A DNA stretch of 64,000 bases from positions 2,666,001 to 2,730,000 of the forward strand of contig CP031518.1 of assembly GCA_017161305.1 (NCBI GenBank). Direction: 5' to 3'. A model generated the notes under the pieces. It was not told the DNA's origin and searched no databases. It was given only the letters and a program-made list of their open reading frames with translations. How positions within the stretch are numbered: position 1 is the stretch's first letter; each line of letters opens with the position of its first letter. Both the position numbers and the translations under genes were made by a program. This DNA comes from Treponema ruminis. GTDB taxonomy: Bacteria > Spirochaetota > Spirochaetia > Treponematales > Treponemataceae. Of this stretch, positions 1 to 8,584 are shown piece by piece.

Positions 1-1080
1 ACAGCGGTAACAGTGACCGACTGAGTGAACCATTTTTTCTTCGCCCTTGAAAAGGCCTGCTTCGGTAAGATCTTCGATTACGAGCTTGCGTGCCTGCTCG
101 CATTTAAGTCCGCGGTATTTCTCTGGAACATTGTCGTTTAAAGTTCCGTCCGGGTTCAAAAGATTTACGACCTCAAGATTGTGGCGGAGACCTACTTCCC
201 AGTCGTTAGGATCGTGAGCCGGAGTGATTTTTACCATACCGGTTCCGAATTCTTTGTCAACGTAAGAATCTGCAATGATTGGGATTTCTTTGCCAGTGAG
301 AGGCAGCTTGAGCATTTTGCCGACAAGAGCCTTGTATCGCTCGTCATCAGGATTTACGGCAACAGCTGTATCACCGAAGAATGTTTCAGGACGGGTTGTA
401 GCAACTTCGATTTTGCCTGAGCCGTCTGCATATTCGTAGAAAAGGTGATACATTGCACCCTGTGTGTCAACGTGGTCAACTTCGTCATCAGCAAGGGCAG
501 TTCCACAGCGAGGACACCAGTTTACAAGGCGCTGGCCTTTGTACATAAGACCGCGCTCGTAAAGTGTTACGAAAACGTCACGAACAGCCTTTGAAAGACC
601 TTCGTCGTATGTAAAGCGCTCGCGGCTCCAGTCAACTGAGTTACCGAGTTTTTTCTGCTGCTTAACGATTGTGTCATGATGCTCGTGAGTTACTTCCCAT
701 GTGCGCTCGATGAACTTTTCGCGGCCCAAATCATTGCGTGATTTGCCTTCCTTTTTGAGGGCGCGCTCTACTACGTTCTGAGTTGCGATACCTGCATGGT
801 CAGTTCCCGGAATCCAGAGAGTGTCGTCACCCTTCATGCGGTGATAGCGTACAACGATGTCCTGCAAAGTGTTGTTGAGGCCGTGGCCCATGTGAAGAAC
901 GCCTGTTACGTTTGGTGGCGGAATGACGACTGTATATTTGATGTTTGATTTTTTCTGTGAGTGTACAGGTGAGTCTGAATCACTTGAAGGCTTGAAATAT
1001 CCCTTCTCGACCCACTGAGAATAAATTCTGTCCTCAAATTCTTTTGGATTATAAGCTTTTTCCAATTCAATAGCGTGCAT
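1..1080 (-). CDS. valS: valyl-tRNA synthetase, N-terminal 360 residues (runs off left edge)
   Basis: Charges tRNA-Val with valine in the cytoplasm. The minus strand reads openly from an ATG at 1078-1080 to the window edge, so the C-terminal part is missing. Class I signature HMGH lies at residues 63-66, the PGTDHAGIATQ block at about 91-101, and the editing-domain block ATTRPETFFGDTAVAV further on; together these fit ValRS better than IleRS or LeuRS. A GAGG Shine-Dalgarno is about 10 bases upstream of the ATG, and a good promoter lies beyond it. The last visible residues (GHCYRC) are a usual ValRS block. Identity is secure; length cannot be judged. Confidence 0.95.
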   Translation of the reverse strand, partial: MHAIELEKAYNPKEFEDRIYSQWVEKGYFKPSSDSDSPVHSQKKSNIKYTVVIPPPNVTGVLHMGHGLNNTLQDIVVRYHRMKGDDTLWIPGTDHAGIATQNVVERALKKEGKSRNDLGREKFIERTWEVTHEHHDTIVKQQKKLGNSVDWSRERFTYDEGLSKAVRDVFVTLYERGLMYKGQRLVNWCPRCGTALADDEVDHVDTQGAMYHLFYEYADGSGKIEVATTRPETFFGDTAVAVNPDDERYKALVGKMLKLPLTGKEIPIIADSYVDKEFGTGMVKITPAHDPNDWEVGLRHNLEVVNLLNPDGTLNDNVPEKYRGLKCEQARKLVIEDLTEAGLFKGEEKMVHSVGHCYRC

Positions 1081-1112
1081 AAAACAACGTCCTCAAAAAA
1101 AATTATGACGCT

Positions 1113-1141
1113 ATTATAGTGAATTAGGCGTTTTTCTTCAA
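1113..1141 (-). promoter_or_regulatory. sigma-70-type promoter of valS
   Basis: On the minus strand TTGAAG (1141-1136) is followed after exactly 17 bases by a perfect TATAAT (1118-1113). The predicted start gives a leader of about 30 bases with a GAGG ribosome site before the valS ATG. This is the clearest promoter in the window. Confidence 0.6.
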
Positions 1142-1144
1142 TAA

Positions 1145-1199
1145 AAATATATAACCACAGATTATTTACATCTTATTTGTAAGAGATTTTAATCTGCGG
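1145..1199 (-). terminator. stem-loop terminator behind trpR
   Basis: Reading the minus strand just past the trpR stop, CCGCAGATT pairs with AATCTGTGG around a nested TCTTA/TAAGA stem, followed by a T-rich run. It separates trpR from the valS promoter. The loop is long and the tail is interrupted by A, so efficiency is uncertain. Confidence 0.5.
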
Positions 1200-1205
1200 C
1201 CTATT

Positions 1206-1523
1206 TTACAAATTATCAGCGTAATCGAGAAGTTTTCGGAAAGCTGAATCGTCTTTTTTAAGCTCCCGGGAACCGCGGGTGATTTTGCAGAGCGAGATAT
1301 GGAATTTTCTTGCAATTTCACGCTGGGTTGTGCCCTTGTCAATTTCGCGGACCAAAAGCCATCTTTTTGCAAAGTCGTTCATTTCTGCCGGAGTAAAAAG
1401 GCAGCCGAAAAATTCATAAATAAAATCAGCATCATTATTTTTTGAAAGGAGCTTGCACATTTCACGGAGTGCCCCCTCCAAATCTTTTGAACTGAGTTCT
1501 TCAGTATTCTCTGTATTTTCCAT
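1206..1523 (-). CDS. trpR: TrpR-family transcriptional regulator
   Basis: Small helical DNA-binding protein of 105 residues, the usual Trp repressor size. The C-terminal half carries the family core: LFTPAEMNDFAKRW, then a TTQREIARKF helix, then the ITRGSRELK recognition helix, close to E. coli TrpR's ITRGSNSLK. That supports a tryptophan-type repressor or the related YerC/YecD group, which do not all bind tryptophan. No trp genes are in the window, so the target is unknown. It starts 9 bases after the stop of the EAL protein gene and is probably co-transcribed with it. The ATG at 1523 has a GGTAAGG-like ribosome site. Confidence 0.72.
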   Translation of the reverse strand: MENTENTEELSSKDLEGALREMCKLLSKNNDADFIYEFFGCLFTPAEMNDFAKRWLLVREIDKGTTQREIARKFHISLCKITRGSRELKKDDSAFRKLLDYADNL

Positions 1524-1532
1524 TTTTTTACC

Positions 1533-3812
1533 TTACCTAAAATATTTTTCCTCAAATTCGTTGACCGGAACAGGTCTTGAAAAATAATATCCCTGGAACA
1601 AGTCACAGCCGGCAGCCGAAAGGAAATCAATCTGCTTATCGCTTTCAACACCTTCCGTAAGGACTTTCATTCCCAGCTCTTTTGCAAGAATAATGATTTT
1701 TTCAAGAATTTTGTGGCTCTTAGCATCATCTTTTGACTTCTGCAGGAAAGCCATGTCAATTTTGAGTACATCGACAGCAATATCTTTAAGCATGTTAAGA
1801 CTAGAATAGCCGCTTCCAAAATCGTCCATTTCGACGATAAATCCCAACTCCCTCAACTTATCCAAAACATTGAGCTGATTTTCAACATCATAGATGACGG
1901 CAGTTTCTGTAATCTCAAGATTCAAACTCTTTGGCGAAATCTCATACTTTTTGATAAGATTGACAAGAGTTTCCAGCAAATTCATGGTGAAGAAATCCCT
2001 GGCGGAAATATTTACCGAAATTGTAAGATTAGTTTTGCCGGCTCGTTTCCATTCAGCAAGTTTTGCACAAGCACATTCCCAAATATAACGGTCAACATCA
2101 GAAATTATATTGATTTTCTCGATAATTTCAATGAATTCTCCGGGCGGAATGATTCCCCGGATCGGATGATGCCAGCGGACAAGGGCTTCGGCACCGACCA
2201 GAGTTCCGTTTTTGGTGACCTGGGGCTGAAGATACATCTTGAGCTGGTTTGTTTTGAGGGCAACAGGGAGTTCATTCATGAGCATCTGCAGTTTTAAAAC
2301 TTCCTGGCGCAAATGGTCATCGTAATAGGCAAAAGCCGTCTTGTAATCATTTTTGATTGAACGCAGGGCAAGGAAAGCCCGGTCGCACATTACAGGAACA
2401 GGCATGGTCAAATCATCGATTTCATATAAACCCATGTGAATTATGAGATTGTAGGAAAAATTCTGAAGATAAGACATGTCGTTCTTAAAGGCATTAGCAT
2501 AAACTTCTTCATCAAAACGCCGCTTTGGAACAAGCATGATAAAATGGTCATTGTAAAGTCGGCCGTAAATAACGTCGCGGGCCGCATATTTTCGGATAGC
2601 ATCGGCACTTCGCCTCAAAATCGTGTCTCCGAAAGGCTTTCCGTGCAAGTCATTAACCAGCTTGAAATTAACGATATCCGAAATGATGAGGTAATATTTT
2701 GTAAAGCGGTCATACTTGAGGCGGTGGGCAACCTTTTCAAAGAAGTATTCCTTATTATAAAGCTCAGTGAGAGGGTCCCTGGTTCGCAAAAGCTTTTCTT
2801 CGTAAGCCTGATTTTTGAGGGCCGTGATGTCTTCAATCAGATAATAGCGGCCGACAATCGACTCACCGTCTTTTATTATGTAGTCACAGATATTCAAAGT
2901 TAGTCGCTTTCGTTCCGACTGGTACTCGACCTCGCATGAAAAAGAGTCCATGGGCTCCAGAATGGCCTCTTTCCGCCGTGAAAAATAGTCAGCAAAAACT
3001 TCATTATGGAGGATTTCATCCTTGCCGCACTCAAAATTCTGCTTTACAAAGGCGTTAACATAAATACAAAGGCCGTCATTATCAAGCAGGACGATTCCAT
3101 TTTTTAATTCATCGGCAATACGGCCAAGCACATGCTGAATCAAAATATTTGGGACTGCCCTGTTGAGGACGTTGTAGGAACTGATAAAACAGAAGGCGTA
3201 GACAATAATCGAATAGTTGTAGGGAGAATCCAGACCAAGATAGAGGATATTAATGAAAGTTATCAGGGCCAGATAAATGAGGAAGGAATAATATTTAACC
3301 CGCAGAGTGGGCGGTTCCTTCAAAAATCTTTTAAGAATGATGATAAAAGAATAGACAAAAAGCCCGTAAGTAAAGACCAGCCGGCCTACAAGAAATAATG
3401 AAAAGGAGTAGCGGAAAAATTCTCCTGAACCATACTGGATTTTATGAATTGTGAAGAGGAAATGGTTAAAAACATTGGCAAATAGTAAAAGCGTATCAAT
3501 AATACTGACAGGAACGACAAAAAATTTAATGACCTTATTGTGGATATCGCTGTTGGTGTAGCAGACACAGAAGGCCAGCACCCCTACCGACATCCAGTTT
3601 GCAAAGGCGAAATAAAAGGCATAGACCAGATAGGCAGGAAATTCTTTGGTAACAAAAAGCAAAATACAATGGGCGATAAGAGAAAAAGACGCAGGAACAA
3701 GAACCGCCAGCATCCTTTTGGAAAGAGAATCCTTCTTAAAAAAAAGTTTCTTCACGCCCACCGGGAAAAAGGCAAGCGTAATACCCATTAAAATTACAAA
3801 AATTGTTTTCAT
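1533..3812 (-). CDS. membrane-bound EAL phosphodiesterase with degenerate GGDEF domain
   Basis: Predicted to hydrolyse cyclic di-GMP at the inner membrane. About seven hydrophobic segments fill residues 1-220, followed by a PAS-like region (225-330), a GGDEF-fold domain (about 345-500) and an EAL domain (about 510-755). The diguanylate cyclase signature is lost: residues 420-424 read YNDHF instead of GGDEF, so this domain is probably a GTP sensor or scaffold. The EAL domain keeps its metal and catalytic blocks: EALVRW (542-547), NISARDF, LEITET, DDFGSGYSSL and TEGVES. No Shine-Dalgarno is seen; TATAAT lies only 8 bases before the ATG, suggesting a leaderless message. The trpR-like gene follows directly. 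Confidence 0.9.
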   Translation of the reverse strand: MKTIFVILMGITLAFFPVGVKKLFFKKDSLSKRMLAVLVPASFSLIAHCILLFVTKEFPAYLVYAFYFAFANWMSVGVLAFCVCYTNSDIHNKVIKFFVVPVSIIDTLLLFANVFNHFLFTIHKIQYGSGEFFRYSFSLFLVGRLVFTYGLFVYSFIIILKRFLKEPPTLRVKYYSFLIYLALITFINILYLGLDSPYNYSIIVYAFCFISSYNVLNRAVPNILIQHVLGRIADELKNGIVLLDNDGLCIYVNAFVKQNFECGKDEILHNEVFADYFSRRKEAILEPMDSFSCEVEYQSERKRLTLNICDYIIKDGESIVGRYYLIEDITALKNQAYEEKLLRTRDPLTELYNKEYFFEKVAHRLKYDRFTKYYLIISDIVNFKLVNDLHGKPFGDTILRRSADAIRKYAARDVIYGRLYNDHFIMLVPKRRFDEEVYANAFKNDMSYLQNFSYNLIIHMGLYEIDDLTMPVPVMCDRAFLALRSIKNDYKTAFAYYDDHLRQEVLKLQMLMNELPVALKTNQLKMYLQPQVTKNGTLVGAEALVRWHHPIRGIIPPGEFIEIIEKINIISDVDRYIWECACAKLAEWKRAGKTNLTISVNISARDFFTMNLLETLVNLIKKYEISPKSLNLEITETAVIYDVENQLNVLDKLRELGFIVEMDDFGSGYSSLNMLKDIAVDVLKIDMAFLQKSKDDAKSHKILEKIIILAKELGMKVLTEGVESDKQIDFLSAAGCDLFQGYYFSRPVPVNEFEEKYFR

Positions 3813-3891
3813 TGATTTTAATTATATTTTAACACAATATTCTATAGAAAGAAACAAGATTTTAAGAAATTTTAAGATAAAAAATTAGCAA

Positions 3892-3916
3892 AAAAAAATC
3901 CCCGCAAGAAGCGGGG
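3892..3916 (-). terminator. rho-independent terminator of argG
   Basis: On the minus strand CCCCGC-TTCTT-GCGGGG is followed by eight or nine T residues, just downstream of the argG stop. It is a textbook short GC hairpin with a U-tract. Confidence 0.85.
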
Positions 3917-3924
3917 CATAAGAT

Positions 3925-5190
3925 TTACTCTGTTGGGCGTTTTTTAAGGTTCTTGCTTTCTTTTACAGCCTGACCTTCACCAACCTGCTGTTCCATCATT
4001 GCGCGTACTTTTAGCGGCAATCCGAAGAGAGTGATGAAGCCCTGAGCATCGTGGTGGTCGTACAAATCACCAGTTGTGAACGAAGCAATGCTCTCGTTGT
4101 AGAGGCTGTATTTTGAATATGAGCCAGCGCCACGGATTGAGCCCTTGTACAATTTGAGGTTAACCCAGCCTGTGCAAGTCTCCTGAGTTTTATCAACGAA
4201 TGCCATGCAGGCATCCATTAAAGTTGTAAACCATTTTCCGTCATAGATAAGCTCGCTCATTCGCAAAGAAATCTGCTGCTTGAAGTGATATGTGTCACGG
4301 TCAAGACAGAGGTGGTCAATCATCTCGTGAGCTGCATAAAGGATAGCTCCGCCCGGTGTTTCGTAAACGCCGCGGCTTTTCATGCCGACGCAGCGGTTTT
4401 CACAGATGTCAACAAGACCAACGCCGTTTCGTCCGCCGATTTTGTTGAGTTCTGTCATAAGCTCAAGACCGTTCATCTTTTTGCCGTTTACGCTGACAGG
4501 AATTCCTTTCTCGAATTCGATTTTAACATACTCACCTGCCTCTGGAGCTTCCTCCGGGCAGACAGTGTTTTTGAGCATGTGCTTGTAGTTTGGCTCGTTC
4601 TCTGTTTTCTCAAGCTCAAGACCTTCGTGGCTGATGTGCCAGATGTTCTCGTCGCGTGAGTAAGACTGGTCTTTTTTCATCGGAACTTCAAGTCCGCGGT
4701 CTTCAAGGAATTTGATTTCTGCATCGCGGCTGTCCATGTCCCATTTCGGGTCACGCCATGCTGCGATTACGCGCAAGTCAGGAGCAAAAGCCTTGATTGC
4801 AAGCTCAAAACGAATCTGGTCATTGCCTTTACCTGTAGCACCGTGACAGATTGCAACTGCACCTTCCTGGCGGGCATATTCAACCAGGATTTTTCCGATC
4901 AATGGGCGGGCTGTAGAAGTGCCCAAAAGATACTGGTCCTCGTATTTACAGTTAGCCTTGAGGGCTGGCCAGATGTACTCTTCGATGTATTCCTGACGAG
5001 CGTCTACAACATAGCAGGCAGAAGCACCGGTTTTAACAGCACGACCCTTGATAAGTTCCCAATCGTCGCCCTGACCGACATCGATACAGACAGCGATGAC
5101 ATCATAATCATAATTTTCTTTGAGCCACGGAATGATTACCGTTGTGTCCAAACCGCCAGAATAAGCAAGAATTACTTTATCTTTTGCCAT
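3925..5190 (-). CDS. argG: argininosuccinate synthase
   Basis: Joins citrulline and aspartate with ATP to make argininosuccinate in arginine synthesis. The 421-residue length is slightly above the usual 400-410. The N-terminal PP-loop ATP-binding motif AYSGGLDTTV is at residues 9-18, and the family blocks GATGKGNDQIRFE and TVCPEEAP-type regions follow in order. No argH or other arginine gene is adjacent, so it is a monocistronic unit between its own promoter region and the terminator at 3892-3916. A possible ARG box lies upstream. Confidence 0.95.
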   Translation of the reverse strand: MAKDKVILAYSGGLDTTVIIPWLKENYDYDVIAVCIDVGQGDDWELIKGRAVKTGASACYVVDARQEYIEEYIWPALKANCKYEDQYLLGTSTARPLIGKILVEYARQEGAVAICHGATGKGNDQIRFELAIKAFAPDLRVIAAWRDPKWDMDSRDAEIKFLEDRGLEVPMKKDQSYSRDENIWHISHEGLELEKTENEPNYKHMLKNTVCPEEAPEAGEYVKIEFEKGIPVSVNGKKMNGLELMTELNKIGGRNGVGLVDICENRCVGMKSRGVYETPGGAILYAAHEMIDHLCLDRDTYHFKQQISLRMSELIYDGKWFTTLMDACMAFVDKTQETCTGWVNLKLYKGSIRGAGSYSKYSLYNESIASFTTGDLYDHHDAQGFITLFGLPLKVRAMMEQQVGEGQAVKESKNLKKRPTE

Positions 5191-5205
5191 AAAAATGCCT
5201 CTCTA

Positions 5206-5241
5206 TGCATAAAATGTATTAAAATTGAATATTTATGCAAC
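5206..5241 (-). promoter_or_regulatory. possible ArgR operator and promoter upstream of argG
   Basis: The segment 5226-5239, TGAATATTTATGCA, matches the classical ARG-box core TGAATWWWWATTCA at 13 of 14 positions. A weaker second copy lies at 5206-5219, giving the paired spacing usual for ArgR. The same stretch can be read on the minus strand as TTGCAT and TACATT with a 16-base spacer. No ArgR gene is in the window, so this rests on consensus match alone. Confidence 0.35.
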
Positions 5242-5299
5242 AATATTAGCGTTTTATGAAAAAATATGCAATAGATATACACTAACAATCATCATTCTG

Positions 5300-6322
5300 C
5301 TACTCATCCGCACCTTCACCGGAATCTGCCCCGCTGCAGCATGAACCGCCGCTTTCTGCTCCGTCTCCTCCGCCGCTAGAACTGTGTTTTTTACCTGCTG
5401 ACTTTCCTGCAATCGTACGCACAAGCCTGAATCCCACGGAAGGACTCCGCTCGGAAGGAGAAAGACAGTCCCTTGCAGAAACCTCACAGTATCTTGAATC
5501 GGAATTAAAAGCCCCGCCACGCAAAACGCGTTTTTCACCGGAATCTGCTCCTAATTCTCCCGTTGAAGAAGTTACCTCTCCGTACCAGTCCCAGCACCAT
5601 TCCTTGACATTTCCTGCCAGGTCATAGATAAAAATGGAATTTTCCTTCTTTTGTGCTAGAGTGTGGATTGCAGAAGCTGAGTTTGCCTTGTACCAGGAAA
5701 CAGAATCTGCACTGTTGCTTCCAGGGTATTTCGTCTGCTTTTTGGGGATTCCGCCGTCTCCACCACGGGCAATGTATTCCCATTCAGCTTCGGTCGGGAG
5801 CCGGTAACCGTCTGCAGTTTCGTTAAATTCAATCTGCACCCAGAGACTTTCCGCATCGTCCGGGGCACGGTATTTCCTTGATGTGTTTTCGTAATTTTCT
5901 GCCCCTGGAAAAAGTGCCGGATTAACGCTTCCGTTAACTGAATAGGCCGGTGTAAGTCCTTCCTTTATGCTCAAAAAATTGCAGTAAATTATGGCGTCAA
6001 ACCAGCTTACATTGAAGGCCGGAAAATTTTTACCTTTTCCCGTATCTTCGTCTGGAGCAACTTTATAATAGCAGAAACATTCGTACTCTGACTGTGTAAC
6101 TTCATGGTCGCTTACCCAGAGGCTGTTTATGTGAACCTCACGGGAAGGCACAAAAATATAGTCACCGTAAGAATTTGAATATTCAAGGCTTCCAGTAACG
6201 TCTGCGCCGTTAATTTCTTCATAGGGGGCTGGAATTCCGGCTTCCTGAACGCAAGAAAGTAAAATTAACGAGGCAACAGAGGCACACACTGTCATGAAAG
6301 TTTTTTTCAGCATAATTTTCAC
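5300..6322 (-). CDS. FGE-fold (SUMF1-like) lipoprotein
   Basis: The 340-residue precursor has a lipoprotein signal ending LILLSC, so it is probably anchored in an outer or inner membrane leaflet. Most of the mature part is an FGE-sulfatase domain with the family blocks VSDHEVTQSEY, FNVSWFDAIIYCN, GYRLPTEAEWEYIARGG, YDLAGNVKEWCWDWYGE, RVLRGGAF and VGFRLVR. Of the two catalytic cysteines of true formylglycine-generating enzymes, one position (RYC) remains but the first is serine, so sulfatase activation is unlikely. The C-terminus is an odd Gly/Ser/Cys tail. It follows the paralogue at 6345-7541 by 22 bases, probably in one operon. Confidence 0.85.
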   Translation of the reverse strand: MKIMLKKTFMTVCASVASLILLSCVQEAGIPAPYEEINGADVTGSLEYSNSYGDYIFVPSREVHINSLWVSDHEVTQSEYECFCYYKVAPDEDTGKGKNFPAFNVSWFDAIIYCNFLSIKEGLTPAYSVNGSVNPALFPGAENYENTSRKYRAPDDAESLWVQIEFNETADGYRLPTEAEWEYIARGGDGGIPKKQTKYPGSNSADSVSWYKANSASAIHTLAQKKENSIFIYDLAGNVKEWCWDWYGEVTSSTGELGADSGEKRVLRGGAFNSDSRYCEVSARDCLSPSERSPSVGFRLVRTIAGKSAGKKHSSSGGGDGAESGGSCCSGADSGEGADE

Positions 6323-6344
6323 ACTTTATACAATTGAATTTTAA

Positions 6345-7541
6345 TTATTCTGCGTTGCGGACAAGGCGGAAACCAAGGAAGGCATAGAAACAGCCGCATC
6401 CGTCATCCTTGTTGCATTTTCTGCTTCTACGGCTTTCCGGAACTTTGTTCTTTATGTTTGAAACATAGTTTTCGTTTTTTGTACCGCCTTGATAAAGCAC
6501 CTTTTCTTCTGCAATCACAGAAAGAGATTTTTCAGAAATTGCGGAACCACCGCGCAAGACACGGGTATAATAATCTTTTCCATTAATTTGAGCAGGAGTT
6601 GCAGGACCAGAAGAAGGAGTATCTGCGTCAATGTCTCCATAAAGATCCCAAACCCATTCAGAAACATTGCCGGCAAGATCATAGATTCCGTTAACAGCCT
6701 TTTTTGTCTTTACAGGATGCGTAGTAAGAGCCGCGTTATCTGCATACCATGCAACATCCCCGATTGTGTTACTTCCCGGGTATTTTGTCTGCTTCGGAAA
6801 TACTCCCTTGTTTCCGCCTCGGGCAATGTATTCCCATTCGGCTTCGGTCGGAAGCCGGTATCCATCAGCACTTTCATTGAATTTTACGGCGTTCCACAAA
6901 GCTATAGTTTCCGTGTTGGCATTTTCACCAGTAACTGGTTTGGGAGCGGCATACTTTCCGTTATCTTCTATTATTCCGGGCCACTTTCTGGGGTCTATTT
7001 CGTCCCTGCCTTCAACCTGAATGCTGTAAACAGGAGTATATCCTTCTGCAATGCTTCTGAGGTTTGAGTAAACTAGAGTATCATACCAGCTTACTCCATA
7101 GGCCGGATAATTGTCTCCAAGCCCGGATATTTTTGCAGGTTTTGTTTCTGTATTACTGCCTCCGTATGCATTAAAAATCGCCTCATCTCCAATGCTTTTC
7201 GGATTGCTCATTTTTGCCCCGCTGTTCATACCCTTTACAGGACCATCTTCAAAAAAGTTATATTTCTGGAATTCCTGCTGGGTAACTTCATGGTCACTTA
7301 CATAAAGGTTTTTGATTGTTATACTTCTTCCTTCAATAAAGACTTTTGAGTTTTTCAGCCCCCTGCTTTCTGCGTCTTCGGAATTTTCTACTTTTACCAA
7401 GCCGCCTTCAATTTTTACAAAGCCAGAGTCTGAAGACTCCCCGTCATCATTGCCGTCGTTTGAGCAGGAAGCAAGCGACAGGAATAAAGTCAGAGCCGCA
7501 AAAGAGACGGTCATTACATTTTTTGAATTAAATCTTTTCAT
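6345..7541 (-). CDS. FGE-fold (SUMF1-like) lipoprotein
   Basis: A 398-residue precursor with signal peptide and lipobox LASC, then a short acidic spacer and an FGE-sulfatase domain (VSDHEVTQQEFQKY, YGVSWYDTLVYSN, GYRLPTEAEWEYIARGG, YDLAGNVSEWVWDLYGD, RVLRGGS, LGFRLVR). Both catalytic FGE cysteines are absent, so it probably uses the fold for binding rather than formylglycine chemistry. I chose the ATG at 7541 because GGAGG lies 4 bases upstream; an in-frame ATG six codons earlier lacks a ribosome site. It is divergent from the third paralogue at 7768, with a long palindrome between them. Confidence 0.85.
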   Translation of the reverse strand: MKRFNSKNVMTVSFAALTLFLSLASCSNDGNDDGESSDSGFVKIEGGLVKVENSEDAESRGLKNSKVFIEGRSITIKNLYVSDHEVTQQEFQKYNFFEDGPVKGMNSGAKMSNPKSIGDEAIFNAYGGSNTETKPAKISGLGDNYPAYGVSWYDTLVYSNLRSIAEGYTPVYSIQVEGRDEIDPRKWPGIIEDNGKYAAPKPVTGENANTETIALWNAVKFNESADGYRLPTEAEWEYIARGGNKGVFPKQTKYPGSNTIGDVAWYADNAALTTHPVKTKKAVNGIYDLAGNVSEWVWDLYGDIDADTPSSGPATPAQINGKDYYTRVLRGGSAISEKSLSVIAEEKVLYQGGTKNENYVSNIKNKVPESRRSRKCNKDDGCGCFYAFLGFRLVRNAE

Positions 7542-7665
7542 ATTTCCTCCAGAATACATTTGGTAATTTGTAAGGAAACATTAAAAAATAGCCTGCGTTT
7601 TGCCAACAGACTTTTGACGCAAGACTCTAAACGGAATCTAAACAGAGATAAACAAAAAGTAAAAA

Positions 7666-7694
7666 TTATAACCTAGTTATAAACTAGGTTATAA
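7666..7694. promoter_or_regulatory. 29-bp perfect palindrome between divergent FGE-fold genes
   Basis: TTATAACCTAGTT, then ATA, then AACTAGGTTATAA: two 13-base arms in perfect inverted repeat. It sits 125 bases before the minus-strand FGE gene and 74 before the plus-strand one. A near-copy of one arm, AGTAGGTTAT, lies at 9704-9713 ahead of the winged-helix regulator gene. Best read as an operator for that regulator; this is inference. Confidence 0.5.
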
Positions 7695-7767
7695 AAGCCT
7701 TGTCCGGCATTTTTTTTATAAATAGACTAGCAGGTGCATTTAAAAAAAATAAAAATCTGGAGGTTTT

Positions 7768-8583
7768 ATGAAAAAAATTCTTTTTGGAGCAGTCTTACTG
7801 TTTTTTGGACTGGAAATTTCTTCTGCAAAGGACAACGTATATTCTTCCTTTGTAAATGTTGAGGGGGGAACTTTTCAGATGGGAAGTTCAGATTCAAATG
7901 CCAAGAGCGACGAAAAAGTCCACACGGTTTTCGTAAAATCCTTTTCGATTTCAAAATATGAAGTCACGAGAAGCCTCTATAAAAAAATTACAAAAAAATC
8001 GCCGGGTTATTTTACATGCGGCGGAACCTGCTGCGATGATCCCAGCCTTTGTCCAGTGGAAAACGTTACCTTCCAGGAAGTGCTTGAATTCTGCAATGCC
8101 TTGAGCAAAAAAGAAGGCTTGCAGAGTGCATACATAAAGAAAGAAGGTGAAAACTGGGAATGGGACAGAAAAGCAAACGGCTACAGGCTTCCCACCGAGG
8201 CTGAGTGGGAATTTGCCGCCCGTGGAGGAAATTCAAGTCAGGGCCACGTTTATTCTGGAAGTGGAAAGCTCGGTGACGTGGCCTGGTATCTTGGAAACAG
8301 CGACGGCTTTCCCCATCAGGTTGCAAAAAAAGAAGCCAACGAACTTGGACTTTATGACATGACGGGAAACGTCTGGGAATTTGTCTGGGACATTTACGGT
8401 GAATACGATGACTCCATAAAGGAAAATCCATCCGGACCTGAAAAAGGACGGAACAGGGTTCTAAGAGGAGGCGGCTTCAACGATGTGGGAAGCCTTCAGA
8501 GGGTAAGCGCAAGATGGCAGCTGCGTCAGTCAGGTTACTGCGGAAATTATGCAGGCTTCCGTCTTGCAAGGAATGTTGACTGA
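7768..8583 (+). CDS. secreted FGE-fold (SUMF1-like) protein
   Basis: 271 residues with a cleavable signal peptide ending SSA-K and no lipobox, so probably periplasmic or surface. The domain opens with the typical FVNVEGGTFQMGSSD, then SISKYEVTRSLY, GYRLPTEAEWEFAARGG, YDMTGNVWEFVWDIYGE, RVLRGGGF and AGFRLARN. The two catalytic cysteines of formylglycine-generating enzyme are missing; a separate CGGTCC cluster occurs at about residues 86-91. GGAGG is 5 bases before the ATG. The barrel-like gene begins 2 bases after its stop, so the two are co-transcribed. Confidence 0.87.
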   Translation: MKKILFGAVLLFFGLEISSAKDNVYSSFVNVEGGTFQMGSSDSNAKSDEKVHTVFVKSFSISKYEVTRSLYKKITKKSPGYFTCGGTCCDDPSLCPVENVTFQEVLEFCNALSKKEGLQSAYIKKEGENWEWDRKANGYRLPTEAEWEFAARGGNSSQGHVYSGSGKLGDVAWYLGNSDGFPHQVAKKEANELGLYDMTGNVWEFVWDIYGEYDDSIKENPSGPEKGRNRVLRGGGFNDVGSLQRVSARWQLRQSGYCGNYAGFRLARNVD

Positions 8584-8584
8584 T

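Noticed and set aside
7666..7694. Palindrome as an operator of the TrpR-family protein
   Set aside because: It contains CTAG half-sites, but they are 7 bases apart, against 4 in the known trp operator, and trpR is 6 kb away; the local winged-helix regulator is a better candidate.
5300..8583. FGE-fold genes as sulfatase-activating enzymes
   Set aside because: The catalytic cysteine pair is missing and no sulfatase gene is in the window.
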